Below, in pieces: positions 18,246 to 27,597 of a DNA stretch of 64,000 bases; position 1 is the first letter of the stretch; every line of letters begins with the position of its first letter. A model generated the notes under the pieces. That model did no database searches, was not told the DNA's origin, and saw only the letters and a program-made list of their open reading frames with translations. Location of the stretch: positions 3,723,055 through 3,787,054 of the forward strand of contig NZ_CP159835.1 of the NCBI RefSeq assembly GCF_047731265.1, read 5' to 3'. A program made the translations under genes and the position numbers. This stretch comes from Patiriisocius sp047731265 (GTDB lineage: Bacteria > Bacteroidota > Bacteroidia > Flavobacteriales > Flavobacteriaceae).

Positions 18246-18279
18246 AAAGCCCGCTATTAAATAAATAATAGCGGGCTTT
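18246..18279 (-). terminator. Rho-independent terminator downstream of fabI
   Basis: A perfect 14-bp stem (AAAGCCCGCTATTA at 18246-18259, TAATAGCGGGCTTT at 18266-18279) with a 6-base loop, 18 bases after the fabI stop. It separates the housekeeping operon from the surface-protein gene, whose leader begins just beyond. Confidence 0.85.
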
Positions 18280-18296
18280 AATTTAATCTAAATAAA

Positions 18297-19115
18297 TTAT
18301 TTCTCTTCCGTAAATGTATCCATAACGCTGTCGCTCACGCCCATATTACTAAACCCTCCATCATTAAATAAGTTTTGTAATGTTACTCGTTTAGTTAGAT
18401 CACTAAACATAGCAATGGTATAGTTTGCGCAATCCTCTGCTGTAGCATTACCTAGCGGGCTCATTTTTTCTGCATATGCCATAAAACCATCAAAACCCTT
18501 AACTCCCTGTCCCGCCGTTGTTGGTGTTGGAGACTGTGATATGGTATTTACGCGAACGTTTTTATCTTTCCCAAAGAAATATCCAAAGCTACGGGCAATA
18601 GACTCTAGATATGCCTTATTATCTGCCATATCATTATAGTCAGGAAAAACTCGTTGTGCCGCCATATACGTCAAGGCCACAATACTCCCCCACTCGTTCA
18701 TGGCATCTTTGTTATAAAGCACATTCATTGTTTTATGAAATGAAACCGCTGAAACATCCCATCCTTTTTCTGTGTAATTATAATTTTGGTTTGTATAATG
18801 GTTCCCTTTACGAACATTAACAGACATTCCAATACTATGCAATACAAAGTCTAATTTTCCTCCTAGAACTTCCGTTGCTTTTGCGACAAGGTTTTCTAAA
18901 TCTTCAATTGAGGTTGCATCTGCCGGAATAACTTGTGAGTTTGTTTTTTCTGCTAATTCATTTATCTGTCCCATTCTTAAAGCTATAGGAGCGTTTGTTA
19001 ACACAAATGTCCCTCCTTCTTCATGTACTCGCTCTGCAGTTTTCCAAGCAATAGAATTTGCATCCAATGCACCAAAAATAATTCCCTTCTTCCCCTTTAA
19101 TAAATTGTATGACAT
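18297..19115 (-). CDS. fabI: Enoyl-[acyl-carrier-protein] reductase (NADH)
   Basis: FabI reduces trans-2-enoyl-ACP in the last step of each fatty-acid elongation cycle. 272 residues of SDR fold. The N-terminal nucleotide-binding segment GIIFGALDANSIAWKTAE is the FabI variant of the glycine motif, LDFVLHSIGMS follows, and the catalytic Tyr-X6-Lys appears as YNDMADNK in QRVFPDYNDMADNKAYLE. It is the last gene before the terminator at 18246 and follows recN by 72 bases. Because residues around the triclosan site look normal, it is likely the main enoyl reductase. Confidence 0.95.
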   Translation of the reverse strand: MSYNLLKGKKGIIFGALDANSIAWKTAERVHEEGGTFVLTNAPIALRMGQINELAEKTNSQVIPADATSIEDLENLVAKATEVLGGKLDFVLHSIGMSVNVRKGNHYTNQNYNYTEKGWDVSAVSFHKTMNVLYNKDAMNEWGSIVALTYMAAQRVFPDYNDMADNKAYLESIARSFGYFFGKDKNVRVNTISQSPTPTTAGQGVKGFDGFMAYAEKMSPLGNATAEDCANYTIAMFSDLTKRVTLQNLFNDGGFSNMGVSDSVMDTFTEEK

Positions 19116-19187
19116 TTGCTCTTAGATTGTTTATGGTTTGTTTTCTATATTCTTTTTTAATTCTGAACGTAAATATACGGCATCCTT

Positions 19188-20840
19188 TTAATTTAATAAC
19201 TCTTTTGCGTTTGCTAATGTTGTAGTCGTAATATTTTTTCCTCCTATCATTTGAGCAATTTCAACAATTCGCTCTTCCTCAGTTAAGGGCTTGATTTGTG
19301 TTCTCGTTGTGTTTTCTTGCTCTTCTTTATATACTTTAAAATGATGCTCCCCTTTTGCCGCAATCTGTGGGAGATGCGTTATACTAATAAGCTGCATCTT
19401 GCTACTCATCTGCTCCAAAATTTCTGCCATCTGAAGCGCTATTTCCCCAGAAACACCTGTGTCGATCTCATCAAAAATAATAGTGGGCAACTTTTTATAC
19501 CGCGCTAAAACTGCTTTTACAGCCAGAAGTATTCTGCTCATTTCTCCACCAGACGCCACTTTCTTTAACAAACCAAAATTAGTCCCTTTATTCGCTTTAA
19601 AATAAACAGCTACAGCATCAGTTCCTGAAATCTTAAAGTTTTCGGTCTTGCTCATTTTAAAATCAAATGCTGCATTGGGCAATCCCAATTGCTTTAATAC
19701 CGATTGTAATTTTGTCGCTAATTCTGGAAAATGTTTTTTTCTATTTGTGTGAAGTTGTAGGGCGAGCTTTGTTAGAAATCCAGAAAGCTCAATTTTCGAA
19801 GTTTCCAATTTCGATATTTCTATATCTAAATGCTGTGTGTTATTAATTTTTTGAGACAAATCTTCCTCAATCTGAATCAATTCTTCAACCGATGAAACAA
19901 CGTGCTTGCTTTGTAATTTATAAATTGTTTCTAAAGTATCATTTATAGATTGAAGTCTTTGTGGGTCTGATTCAAGCGCCTCCGTTACATTATTTATTTC
20001 TTCAGCGATATCCTCTAGTTCAATAGCAGCACTATTGATACGTTCAAAGATTTCTTGATACGATGGAGCGTATATTGTCAACTTCGACACTAAAGAACGT
20101 GCTTCATTCAAAATATTTAAAACCCCGACTTCGTCATTAATAAGTAACTGACTTACGTGCTCAAAAGATTCCTCTATCTCTTCGGCATTACTAAGCGTTT
20201 GAAGAGATGTTTCTAATGTAGATTGATTTATTTGAGACAAGTTTGCTGCTTCCAATTCAGACTGAAGAAAAGAAATATAATCAAATTCTTTAATCGCATC
20301 GTCTCTTTTGTTTGATATAAGGTCTAACTTTTCTGAAACACTTTTATATTCCTTTAAACTTACTCGATATTTTGATAAGATAGGTTCGTTTCCAGCCAGC
20401 GCATCAACAACCTCCAATTGGTACGCTTCTGTGGTAAAAGAAACGGTATCATTTTGACTATGAATGTCTACTAAAAATTCTGATAAAGCCCGCACTTGCG
20501 ATACGCTAACGGGAGTGTCATTTACGAAAGCACGGGACTTTCCGCTGGGCAAAATCTCTCGTCTTACAATCGTCGTATATTCATAATCCAGATCATTGGA
20601 TTCAAAAGTGTCTTTTAATCCATAGCCTTTTATAGCAAACTCTCCTTCAATAATACACTTTTTAGTCGCATTTTTAATGCTGCTTAAATCGGCTCTTTTC
20701 CCTAAAAGTAAAGAGAGCGCTCCAAGGAGGATAGATTTTCCGGCACCTGTTTCGCCAGTAATAATAGTAAGACCGTCTGATAGATTGACTTGTATATCAT
20801 CTATCAAAGCGTAGTTTTTGATGGAAAGGCTTGTAATCAC
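19188..20840 (-). CDS. recN: DNA repair protein RecN
   Basis: An SMC-like ATPase of recombinational double-strand break repair. 550 residues, the usual length. Walker A is GETGAGKSILLGAL at ~30, the central ~200-370 region is a coiled coil, and the C-terminal lobe has the ABC signature SGGEMSRILLAVKAVLA followed by Walker B PTIIFDEIDTGVSG. The start codon is GTG at 20838-20840 (ITSLSIKNYALID), with no better ATG. It is upstream of fabI and downstream of porD in the conserved flavobacterial cluster. Confidence 0.95.
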   Translation of the reverse strand: MITSLSIKNYALIDDIQVNLSDGLTIITGETGAGKSILLGALSLLLGKRADLSSIKNATKKCIIEGEFAIKGYGLKDTFESNDLDYEYTTIVRREILPSGKSRAFVNDTPVSVSQVRALSEFLVDIHSQNDTVSFTTEAYQLEVVDALAGNEPILSKYRVSLKEYKSVSEKLDLISNKRDDAIKEFDYISFLQSELEAANLSQINQSTLETSLQTLSNAEEIEESFEHVSQLLINDEVGVLNILNEARSLVSKLTIYAPSYQEIFERINSAAIELEDIAEEINNVTEALESDPQRLQSINDTLETIYKLQSKHVVSSVEELIQIEEDLSQKINNTQHLDIEISKLETSKIELSGFLTKLALQLHTNRKKHFPELATKLQSVLKQLGLPNAAFDFKMSKTENFKISGTDAVAVYFKANKGTNFGLLKKVASGGEMSRILLAVKAVLARYKKLPTIIFDEIDTGVSGEIALQMAEILEQMSSKMQLISITHLPQIAAKGEHHFKVYKEEQENTTRTQIKPLTEEERIVEIAQMIGGKNITTTTLANAKELLN

Positions 20841-20904
20841 GCGGCGTAATTTAAATACCTATTAAAGGAAGTGAGAATTTAGGACTTGACCAACCTAAAA
20901 TACA

Positions 20905-21789
20905 TTAATTAATTTCTCCCCAAGCAGAACGACGGGTTGGCGCCATTCTATTAAGGGATTCTATAAGTTTTGTAGTGTCTATTTGAGGCCCTCCTTTGAA
21001 AATAGCTGAAATCTCATCCACTTTTGAATCAAAGAAGGTTCTTAGTATATATGAATTTGGGCGGCGGTCATTAATACTTTTAAGAGACTTTAAGGATTCT
21101 ATTATTTTTAACTTTGCATCTTTTGGATTTTCAAACATCATATCTAAACCTTCGCGGTGATATTCATACATTGTAATATGAAATTCTTTATACACTGGAG
21201 ATATCAAAGCATCAATAAATCTAAATCTTGATTGTGTCCCATCTGTAGCCTTCCAACCTTGAAAATTTGACGAAGCTGCGGTATTTGTAATCTGTTTTGC
21301 AATTTCAAAGTAAGAATCACCTCCATTTAATTCAAAAGAACTGGCATCTAATCCAATAATTGCATACGCGTGAAATGCCAAAATTGAAATTAAATTAGAA
21401 TCAAACGAATTAATATTATAAATAAAAGGTTCAAATTCTAAATACTCAAAAGATACTTGCCGATCATTGTAGTTGTAAATAGGAGAACTATAGGTTGAAT
21501 TAAAAACAGGTCTAGACGCTTGTACCTGCAAAGAACCGCTAAACGAAGTTCCATCATAATCTGAAACGATTAGTGTAAAATTGCAATCTATTCGTTCTTG
21601 ATTTAAATATTTGTCATTTGTCCAAACCCTATTTTGCAGAAACTCTGTCATTTGCTGGCTTAGAGATCTAAACACCTGCAAATTTTGTTGTCCCGTTTGC
21701 TCCGCATCAATAGTCACAGTTGCATTTAGCTCTTGTCCTTGAGCAACAACACCCATAATTAAAGCTAATAGTAATAATATCTTACGCAT
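20905..21789 (-). CDS. porD: PorD-like protein (DUF4835), T9SS-associated
   Basis: 294 residues with a short signal peptide (MRKILLLLALIMGVVAQGQ). The mature protein matches the DUF4835 pattern: LQVFRSLSQQMTEFLQNRVW, ERIDCNF near residue 68, PVFNSTYSSPIYNYND, and a C-terminal DVMFENP-like segment (here LDMMFENPKDAKLKIIESLK). In Porphyromonas gingivalis PorD belongs to the por gene set required for type IX secretion; it is predicted to be periplasmic. Its presence agrees with the T9SS sorting domains at 8359-18122. The ATG overlaps the coaBC stop by 8 bases. Confidence 0.8.
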   Translation of the reverse strand: MRKILLLLALIMGVVAQGQELNATVTIDAEQTGQQNLQVFRSLSQQMTEFLQNRVWTNDKYLNQERIDCNFTLIVSDYDGTSFSGSLQVQASRPVFNSTYSSPIYNYNDRQVSFEYLEFEPFIYNINSFDSNLISILAFHAYAIIGLDASSFELNGGDSYFEIAKQITNTAASSNFQGWKATDGTQSRFRFIDALISPVYKEFHITMYEYHREGLDMMFENPKDAKLKIIESLKSLKSINDRRPNSYILRTFFDSKVDEISAIFKGGPQIDTTKLIESLNRMAPTRRSAWGEIN

Positions 21790-22993
21790 GTATTCTAGTA
21801 ATAATATGATTTAAAATATCCTTTGCTACATCATCTTTAGACTTAACCTCAAAAGGAGTTGTTTTATTGTCTTTTTCAATAATTGTAATTTTATTTGTAT
21901 CGCCTTTAAATCCTGCTCCTTTGTCTCTAAGCGAATTTAAGATAATTAAGTCTAAATTCTTTTTTTCAAGTTTCTTTTTTGCATTTTCAATTTCGTTCTG
22001 AGTTTCCAGTGCAAAACCAACTAAAAATTGATGCTCTTTTATTTTTCCTATGGAAGCGAGAATATCTTGTGTTTTCTCTAATTGAATGGTAAGTGTCCGT
22101 TCCGTCTTTTTAATTTTTTCAGCAGAAACTTTAGTAGGCCTATAATCTGCTACTGCAGCGCTCAAAATAGCAATATTGCTCGAGTTAAATTCTTTATGAA
22201 CAGCCTCGTACATTTGTTCTGCTGAAACAACATCCACAACTTTCATAGACTTTCTATCAAAAACAACACTGGAAGGCCCTAAGACTAAGGTGACTTTTGC
22301 TCCTAAAGAAACAGCATGTTGTGCAATGGCAATTCCCATTTTGCCTGAAGAATGATTACCAATAAACCGCACAGGATCGATTGCTTCGTAGGTAGGACCT
22401 GCAGTAATAAGCAACTTTTTATCTTTTAAAGGGAGCCCCAAAAGCATATGATCCTTTATTTTTTGAATAATATTTTCTGGCTCAGCCATTCTTCCTTCGC
22501 CAATTAACCCACTTGCCAATTCTCCATGTTCTGCTTCAATCTTAATATTACCAAAAGACTCGAGTGTATTAAATGTAGCTTTGGTAGAAGGATGTTTGTA
22601 CATGTCCAAATCCATCGCTGGAGCATAATAGACAGGACATTTAGCTGAAAGGTACACCGCAAGCAACAAATTGTCACTGGTCCCGTGCGCCATTTTAGAC
22701 AATGTATTCGCCGTTGCCGGAGCTACTACAATCAAATCTGCCCAAAGTCCTAACGCTACGTGGTTATTCCATTGGGCAGTATCATCATCTTCGTTTGTAA
22801 AGGAAGAAAGAACTTCATTTTTTGAAAGCGTGGAAAGCGTTAACGGTGTAACAAACTCTTTCGCTTTTGGGGTCATGACTACTTTAACTTCTGCTCCTTC
22901 TTTAACGAGCAAACGGACTAAAAATGCTGCTTTATATGCAGCGATACCTGCGGTAACGCCGAGCACTATTTTCTTTCCGTTTAAAATAGACAT
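21782..22993 (-). CDS. coaBC: Bifunctional phosphopantothenoylcysteine decarboxylase / phosphopantothenate-cysteine ligase
   Basis: 403 residues catalysing two successive steps of CoA synthesis. The N-terminal CoaC half is a flavoprotein (GVTAGIAAYKAAFLVRLL, the catalytic His in WNNHVALG, APATANTLSKMAHG, PAMDLDMYKHP). The C-terminal CoaB half starts at ~180 with LLITAGPTYEAIDPVRFIGN and carries SSGKMGIA, SAAVADYRP and the KIKK segment. Flanked by rpoZ upstream (6-base gap) and porD downstream (overlap), so it is part of the operon running from dapA or bamD to fabI. Confidence 0.95.
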   Translation of the reverse strand: MSILNGKKIVLGVTAGIAAYKAAFLVRLLVKEGAEVKVVMTPKAKEFVTPLTLSTLSKNEVLSSFTNEDDDTAQWNNHVALGLWADLIVVAPATANTLSKMAHGTSDNLLLAVYLSAKCPVYYAPAMDLDMYKHPSTKATFNTLESFGNIKIEAEHGELASGLIGEGRMAEPENIIQKIKDHMLLGLPLKDKKLLITAGPTYEAIDPVRFIGNHSSGKMGIAIAQHAVSLGAKVTLVLGPSSVVFDRKSMKVVDVVSAEQMYEAVHKEFNSSNIAILSAAVADYRPTKVSAEKIKKTERTLTIQLEKTQDILASIGKIKEHQFLVGFALETQNEIENAKKKLEKKNLDLIILNSLRDKGAGFKGDTNKITIIEKDNKTTPFEVKSKDDVAKDILNHIITRIHA

Positions 22994-22999
22994 AGACTT

Positions 23000-23335
23000 T
23001 TAGTCTTCAATAACTTCGTCTGCAGTATTGCGATAATAAATTTTATCTTCTAACCATTCTTGCACGGCTAGTGCATGTGGTTTAGGAAGTTTTTCATAGA
23101 ATTTTGAAACTTCAATTTGCTCTTTGTTTTCAAAAATCTCTTCTAAACTGTCGTTATAAGTAGCAAACTCATCCAATTTTTCGAGCAATTCTTTTTTAAT
23201 GTCGCCATTAATCTGATTTGCTCTTTTACTAATTATAGAAATTGCTTCGTAGATGTTATTTGTAGGTGCATCTACCTTATTTTTGTCAATTGTAGTGGTA
23301 CTCAAAGGAGCTTCACTGTTTTTAATATCTGCCAT
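23000..23335 (-). CDS. rpoZ: DNA-directed RNA polymerase subunit omega (flavobacterial type)
   Basis: 111 residues. The NNIYEAISIISKRANQIN block is the omega core (helix with the conserved I.I..RA.QI pattern). The flavobacterial form is longer at both ends and is recognised by its position between bamD and coaBC and by the C-terminal KPHALAVQEWLEDKIYYR motif. It would fold the beta' subunit and assist polymerase assembly. It lies 4 bases from bamD and 6 from coaBC. Confidence 0.8.
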   Translation of the reverse strand: MADIKNSEAPLSTTTIDKNKVDAPTNNIYEAISIISKRANQINGDIKKELLEKLDEFATYNDSLEEIFENKEQIEVSKFYEKLPKPHALAVQEWLEDKIYYRNTADEVIED

Positions 23336-23339
23336 AGTC

Positions 23340-24200
23340 TTAATTTTCTGAAGTTATTTCGTCATAACCAGACAAACGTGCGTCAATATCCAATAGGATT
23401 AGATCTGCCGCTACTTTTAATTCGCCGGTTTTATAATATTTTAAATATTTACTGTAAAATTCTTTTGCATTAATAAGTCTTTCCTGCACAGCGGAAGGCA
23501 AACTACTTATGGCACGATTATAGGAGGCAAGAAATCTACCATAAAATGCCTGTTCTCTGTATACAGATCCTGGATGGTCAGAGATGAAATTTTCGTAGGC
23601 ATCCATAGCTGGTTTAAAACTTCCCATTTGCTGACCAATTTTTAAATATTGATCTGCAATCTTGATATCCTTCTTCTCTAATTTCTCTCTTAACTCTTTT
23701 ACAAGAGCGTTGCTTTCCTCTCGATACTGAGAATCAGGGTATTTGTTTACAAAAGCCTGTAGTTTGTCTAATCCTTTTCTTGTGTCTTCTTGATCTAGCG
23801 AATAACGTGGTGACAATTCATAGTAGCTTTTAGCAGATTTATATGCGGCCAACTCTACACTATCACTTTTTGGATAGGAAGCTTCAAAACGTTCAAATTG
23901 GTATCCCGATAAGACAAAATCTTCAAGATTGTAAAATGTATTAGCATACATATAAGTCAACTTCTCTGCCTGAGGTTTCCCCCGGTATACAGGCACAATT
24001 TGCTCCATCAACTTTAATGTTTTTTTATACTTTCCTTTCTTTCCAGTTGTGGTAGCAACTTGATACAAAGAATCTGCAGCACGGTATTTTGCCACAGCAT
24101 CATCGCCTTTTAAAACAATTTGGTAATGACTACAAGAAGTACTCAAAAAACCAACCGCTAAAATATAGAAAAAAAATTTATTTATTTTTTTAAAAAACAT
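23340..24200 (-). CDS. bamD: Outer membrane assembly lipoprotein BamD
   Basis: Part of the beta-barrel assembly machine in the outer membrane. The lipoprotein signal MFFKKINKFFFYILAVGFLS ends in a lipobox with Cys (TSCSHYQ), followed by TPR-type repeats (YMYANTFYNLEDFVLSGYQF, FERFEASYPKSDSVELAAYK, DAYENFISDHPGS). The frame opens at 24215, but ATG 24200 gives a compact lipoprotein signal and a 286-residue protein of normal size. Four bases separate it from rpoZ. Confidence 0.88.
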   Translation of the reverse strand: MFFKKINKFFFYILAVGFLSTSCSHYQIVLKGDDAVAKYRAADSLYQVATTTGKKGKYKKTLKLMEQIVPVYRGKPQAEKLTYMYANTFYNLEDFVLSGYQFERFEASYPKSDSVELAAYKSAKSYYELSPRYSLDQEDTRKGLDKLQAFVNKYPDSQYREESNALVKELREKLEKKDIKIADQYLKIGQQMGSFKPAMDAYENFISDHPGSVYREQAFYGRFLASYNRAISSLPSAVQERLINAKEFYSKYLKYYKTGELKVAADLILLDIDARLSGYDEITSEN

Positions 24201-24306
24201 CGTGCAAAGATACATATTAATTACCTATTTAAAAAACTTATTGACACCCATTATGATTGGTGGTTAAGAGATTAAATTAACCGCTAAACTCTTAACAAAC
24301 TTTAAC

Positions 24307-25182
24307 CTAAAAACAATCAATAAACCGCTCTATTTTTTCTCTCAATTGGGCACTAACACCCACTAATGGAAGACGAACTTTATCACTACAAATTCCTAGA
24401 ATACTATAAACGGTTTTTATCCCTGCTGGATTGCCTTCAGCAAAAATATAATCTATTACTGGCACAATTTTATAATAAATACTGTAAGCAGGATTAACAT
24501 TTCTTTCCAAGCCTAGCTTAACCATATTTGAGAATTCCTTAGGAAACCCTTGCCCAATTACCGAAATAACTCCAGCTCCTCCAGATAAAATCATTGGTAA
24601 TGCAATCATATCATCTCCACTAATTACAAGAAAACCCTCTGGTGTTTGATCAATCATTTTTATTGCTTGAACAATATCTCCAGCTGCTTCTTTAACTGCA
24701 ACTATATTCTCAAAATCATATGCCAATCTAGCAACTGTTTCGGGCTCTATATTACTCCCTGTTCTTCCTGGAACATTGTATAAAATGATTGGTTTATCTG
24801 ATGCTTTTGCTATTTCAGAAAAATGTTGATAAATCCCTTCTTGTGTAGGTTTACTATACATTGGAGAAACCGAAAGAATTGCCGTAAAAGCATCTAAATT
24901 TCGTGTTTGGAATTCAGCCACAACCTCAGCCGTATTGTTGCCGCCTATGCCTAAAACCAAAGGCACCCTTCCATCATTGACACTAACAACAGTATCAATA
25001 ACAAGTTGTTTCTCGACTTTACTTAGCGTAGCGCTTTCGCCGGTAGTACCAAGAGCCACGAGGTAGTCAATACCATTTTCTATTTGAAAGTTCACAACAC
25101 TTTCAAGGCCCTTAACATCAACTTCAAAATTTGCCGTAAATGGTGTTACTAAGGCAACACCAGTTCCTATTAAATCTTTCAT
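24307..25182 (-). CDS. dapA: 4-hydroxy-tetrahydrodipicolinate synthase
   Basis: DapA condenses pyruvate with aspartate semialdehyde in lysine and meso-diaminopimelate synthesis. 291 residues, TIM barrel. Key residues are visible: GTTGES (pyruvate carboxylate), the catalytic Tyr in ILYNVPGRTG, the Schiff-base Lys in VAVKEAAGD, and GVISVIGQGFP. Six bases downstream of the DUF6913-like gene, with which it probably forms a transcription unit; bamD lies about 100 bases further on. Confidence 0.95.
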   Translation of the reverse strand: MKDLIGTGVALVTPFTANFEVDVKGLESVVNFQIENGIDYLVALGTTGESATLSKVEKQLVIDTVVSVNDGRVPLVLGIGGNNTAEVVAEFQTRNLDAFTAILSVSPMYSKPTQEGIYQHFSEIAKASDKPIILYNVPGRTGSNIEPETVARLAYDFENIVAVKEAAGDIVQAIKMIDQTPEGFLVISGDDMIALPMILSGGAGVISVIGQGFPKEFSNMVKLGLERNVNPAYSIYYKIVPVIDYIFAEGNPAGIKTVYSILGICSDKVRLPLVGVSAQLREKIERFIDCF

Positions 25183-25188
25183 TTTTTT

Positions 25189-25710
25189 TTAAATTTTCCC
25201 TAAAATGGCCAAATATTTTTTTATTTCCTGAGCAACAGTATCTACATTTAAGGGATCTAAAGCTAAAATTAAGTCTGCGATTCGCTCATCATTCCCTTTA
25301 AAGCCGATTTTAAAAGCAGCATTGCTCTTTGCTGAAATTAGATCTAAATATTCATGATCCCCTTTGTAATAACAAACTAAAACATCAACCTCTTTTTGAA
25401 TGAACCTCTCAATTTTTTCAGAATTTATTTTTCCTTGCCAAGAAAAATCTTTTTTTGTGAATTGATGTTCTAAAGACGGCTTCTTTTTGTCGAATGTTAC
25501 AAAGGCAAGATATTCAATTGTTTCTGTCGAAATAGAAAATACATTCGCTATGGGTTTGTAAAATGAAACTTCTTTTTGAATTTGTTCGTCAAAAAGAAAA
25601 GCAACGCTTTGAACCTTTGCATTTAATTGCGAAGCATCTCTTTTCAAAAGCGCTTTTTCAATTATTTTCTCAATTTTTTTTCTATGTATTTTTTTAAACA
25701 TCCAAACCAA
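25189..25710 (-). CDS. DUF6913-like protein of unknown function
   Basis: About 173 residues, lysine-rich, no signal peptide or membrane helix. Visible features are a charged N-terminal helix (FKKIHRKKIEKIIEKALLKR), a central QVSFY-like segment, and a C-terminal IADLILALDPLNVDTVAQEI helix. I place it in the family found beside dapA in flavobacteria (DUF6913) from context and overall pattern; no function is established. Start could be the fourth residue (MFKKIHRKK, ATG at 25701), which suits the promoter-like TATTTTTG at 25719-25726. Confidence 0.6.
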   Translation of the reverse strand: MVWMFKKIHRKKIEKIIEKALLKRDASQLNAKVQSVAFLFDEQIQKEVSFYKPIANVFSISTETIEYLAFVTFDKKKPSLEHQFTKKDFSWQGKINSEKIERFIQKEVDVLVCYYKGDHEYLDLISAKSNAAFKIGFKGNDERIADLILALDPLNVDTVAQEIKKYLAILGKI

Positions 25711-25718
25711 AAAGTGTG

Positions 25719-25726
25719 CAAAAATA
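25719..25726 (-). promoter_or_regulatory. Possible Bacteroidota -7 element upstream of the DUF6913-dapA unit
   Basis: Reads TATTTTTG on the minus strand, matching the TAnnTTTG consensus of the Bacteroidota primary sigma factor. It is 8 bases before ATG 25710 and 17 before ATG 25701. No clear -33 TTTG is seen, so this is tentative. Confidence 0.3.
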
Positions 25727-25747
25727 GAATTAAGTTTATAATAAATC

Positions 25748-25935
25748 CCATCCTAACATAGCTAAAAGTTTAACTTCTGAAATAATACTGGTTTTTAAAC
25801 CTTAAGCCATCGTTTGTTTGCTTGTCCCTAAATTATTTCCATCTACAAAATAATTGGTTTTATTGGAAACACTCCTAGCCTAATTTCCTCCAATATCTTT
25901 TATTAATGTCTTTAATTCCGTTCTATGAACTTAAA
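25748..25935 (-). pseudogene. Decayed copy of the ligA 3' end (BRCT domain)
   Basis: Read on the minus strand this gives RTELKTLIKDIGGN, a stop, then a KTNYFVDGNNLGTSKQT stretch, another stop, and GLKTSIISEVKLLAMLG. The intact LigA C-terminus (54275-54470) reads RTELKKLIEDNGGK, KTTYVVAGDNMGPSKRE and GLNIPIISENEFLVMLV. The match is collinear down to the last residues. The copy has two in-frame stops and indels and lacks everything upstream of the BRCT. It lies next to the DUF6913 gene, where ligA 3' ends are expected in related genomes, on the far side of the polysaccharide island. Confidence 0.85.
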
Positions 25936-25964
25936 TAAAAACTGACATAACTAGCGTATTGTCT

Positions 25965-26228
25965 TTAAGTAGGTTGGATGGTTTCCCAAAAAATAAAGCC
26001 AATTCTAAGTTGCTTTCTAAAAATTGATAATATTGTGTAGCCTTTTTGTTTTAAATCATAAAAAAACCATTGGTCCAATCTAAAACAAAAAGAGTTGCAT
26101 ATTGATTCCTCAAATTCTGAATATTTCACTAAAAAACAATTCATTATCCTTTGTTTTACTAAGAATGGAACATTTATTAATTCACGGGCTTTAAAATTAT
26201 AAACATACCCATCTCCTAATATCTTCAA
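25965..26228 (-). CDS. Small hypothetical ORF, probably a gene remnant
   Basis: 87 residues from a TTG start, rich in Phe, Ile and Lys (KILGDGYVYNFKARELINV). I do not recognise it. The open frame continues upstream of the start without a clear ATG, which with its place beside the ligA relic suggests a truncated gene at the island edge. A chance frame is possible. The rest of the gap (26229-26770) is AT-rich and likely holds the leader of the export operon; a TAnnTTTG match is at 26433-26440 but has no clear -33 partner. Confidence 0.2.
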   Translation of the reverse strand: MKILGDGYVYNFKARELINVPFLVKQRIMNCFLVKYSEFEESICNSFCFRLDQWFFYDLKQKGYTILSIFRKQLRIGFIFWETIQPT

Positions 26229-26821
26229 TGCAAATTCAACCTTTTAAGCTTGATGGACGAGAAAATTTTATTTATCCACAAACTAAATAAAACAACAATA
26301 TGTTTGTTTTTAACATATTTAAATTAGGAGCCGAAACAGTCTGTTAATTAAACTAATTAACTTAGTTCTTCGGTTAAGTCTTCTTTTTACTATAAGATAT
26401 AATAGGATCAGCTCACAGTGAAATCCCCGAACTATATTTGTTAACTTTGTTTTAATCTTCAATTTTTTATTTGCTCTTTGAAAGACTATTCACGTATTTG
26501 TAACAGTACATTATGCAATTAATGAACCCTTCTAAAAATTTCAAAAACCTCAAAAGCTGAATTGACAATATAAAACCAAGAAAAAACACTAGATTTGATT
26601 TTTTTAAAAAGAATCAATTTTAACACCTAGTTTTATATAATTTTCTGAGTGCATTCTTTCGTGTAATTGTACTAATATTGAATTAAACTAGTTTGCTCTT
26701 TTTTTGTCAAGGAGTACTCGAATACAAGCGAAAAAATGAAAATTAAAAACTTATTAACACCTTATAAATCTTGAAGAGAGGTTACTATTTAGAGAATAAA
26801 TTAAAACAAATCATCAAGAAA

Positions 26822-27586
26822 ATGATTAAAAACAGCGCTACCTATCACAAGCAAATTAGTCTTGGATTGTTGCTTGGGCTCCTCGTTGGATGCGCATCTT
26901 CCAAAAGAGTTATCTATTTTCAAGATGAAGAAGAGCAACAGATAAATGAAACGCTTTTAAATTATGAATCTACAATCCAACCTGGAGATATTTTATTTAT
27001 CAATGTTACTGCGATAGAAGCTGAAGCTGCAGTTCCGTTTAATATTTATGACTCTCCCGGGGGTATTAATATAGTCCCTCTGCCCTATATTGTTAATGTA
27101 GATGGGGAAATTAATTTCCCTGTTTTAGGAAAAATTATAGTAGCTCAAATGACTACGAAACAACTAACAAATAAGTTGACTGAATTGCTACTACCATATT
27201 TAAAAAACCCAGTTATTAATATTAGACTGGATAATTTTAAAATAACGGTATTAGGAGAAGTGCGATTACCAGGGAGCTACCCAGTTTTCAATGAACGAAT
27301 TTCTATTATCGAAGCCATTGGACTCGCTGGAGATTTAACAATATATGGAAAACGAAAGTCGGTTATCTTAATAAGAGAACAAAATGGGAAGCGAACGTTT
27401 ACGTCTATAGATCTAACCAACAAAGAATTATTTAATTCACCCTACTTTTATTTAGCTCAAAACGACGTTATATATGTTGAACCAAATAACACAAAAGTAA
27501 ACTCATCTGTAGTGGGACCTAATACTTCAGCCATTATTGCATCCTTGAGTATTTTAATTACATTGGTCGCCATTCTCATTCGTTAA
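26822..27586 (+). CDS. Wza-like outer membrane polysaccharide export lipoprotein
   Basis: Forms the outer-membrane channel for exopolysaccharide export. From ATG 26822 the protein has a lipoprotein signal (ISLGLLLGLLVGCASSK, Cys at ~25) and about 254 residues. The polysaccharide-export (PES) domain starts with IQPGDILFINVTA, includes PYIVNVDGEINFPVLGKI, and is followed by an SLBB segment (ITVLGEVRLPGSYPV). A C-terminal hydrophobic helix (SAIIASLSILITLVAILI) could span the outer membrane like the Wza helix. The frame also opens at TTG 26771, adding 17 Lys-rich residues; the lipobox geometry favours 26822. wzc-like follows after 11 bases. Confidence 0.85.
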   Translation: MIKNSATYHKQISLGLLLGLLVGCASSKRVIYFQDEEEQQINETLLNYESTIQPGDILFINVTAIEAEAAVPFNIYDSPGGINIVPLPYIVNVDGEINFPVLGKIIVAQMTTKQLTNKLTELLLPYLKNPVINIRLDNFKITVLGEVRLPGSYPVFNERISIIEAIGLAGDLTIYGKRKSVILIREQNGKRTFTSIDLTNKELFNSPYFYLAQNDVIYVEPNNTKVNSSVVGPNTSAIIASLSILITLVAILIR

Positions 27587-27597
27587 ATTCGAACCTT

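Noticed and set aside
25711..26770. tRNA, integrase or transposase at the island edge
   Set aside because: No such gene or terminal repeat is visible; only the ligA relic and an unassigned small frame.
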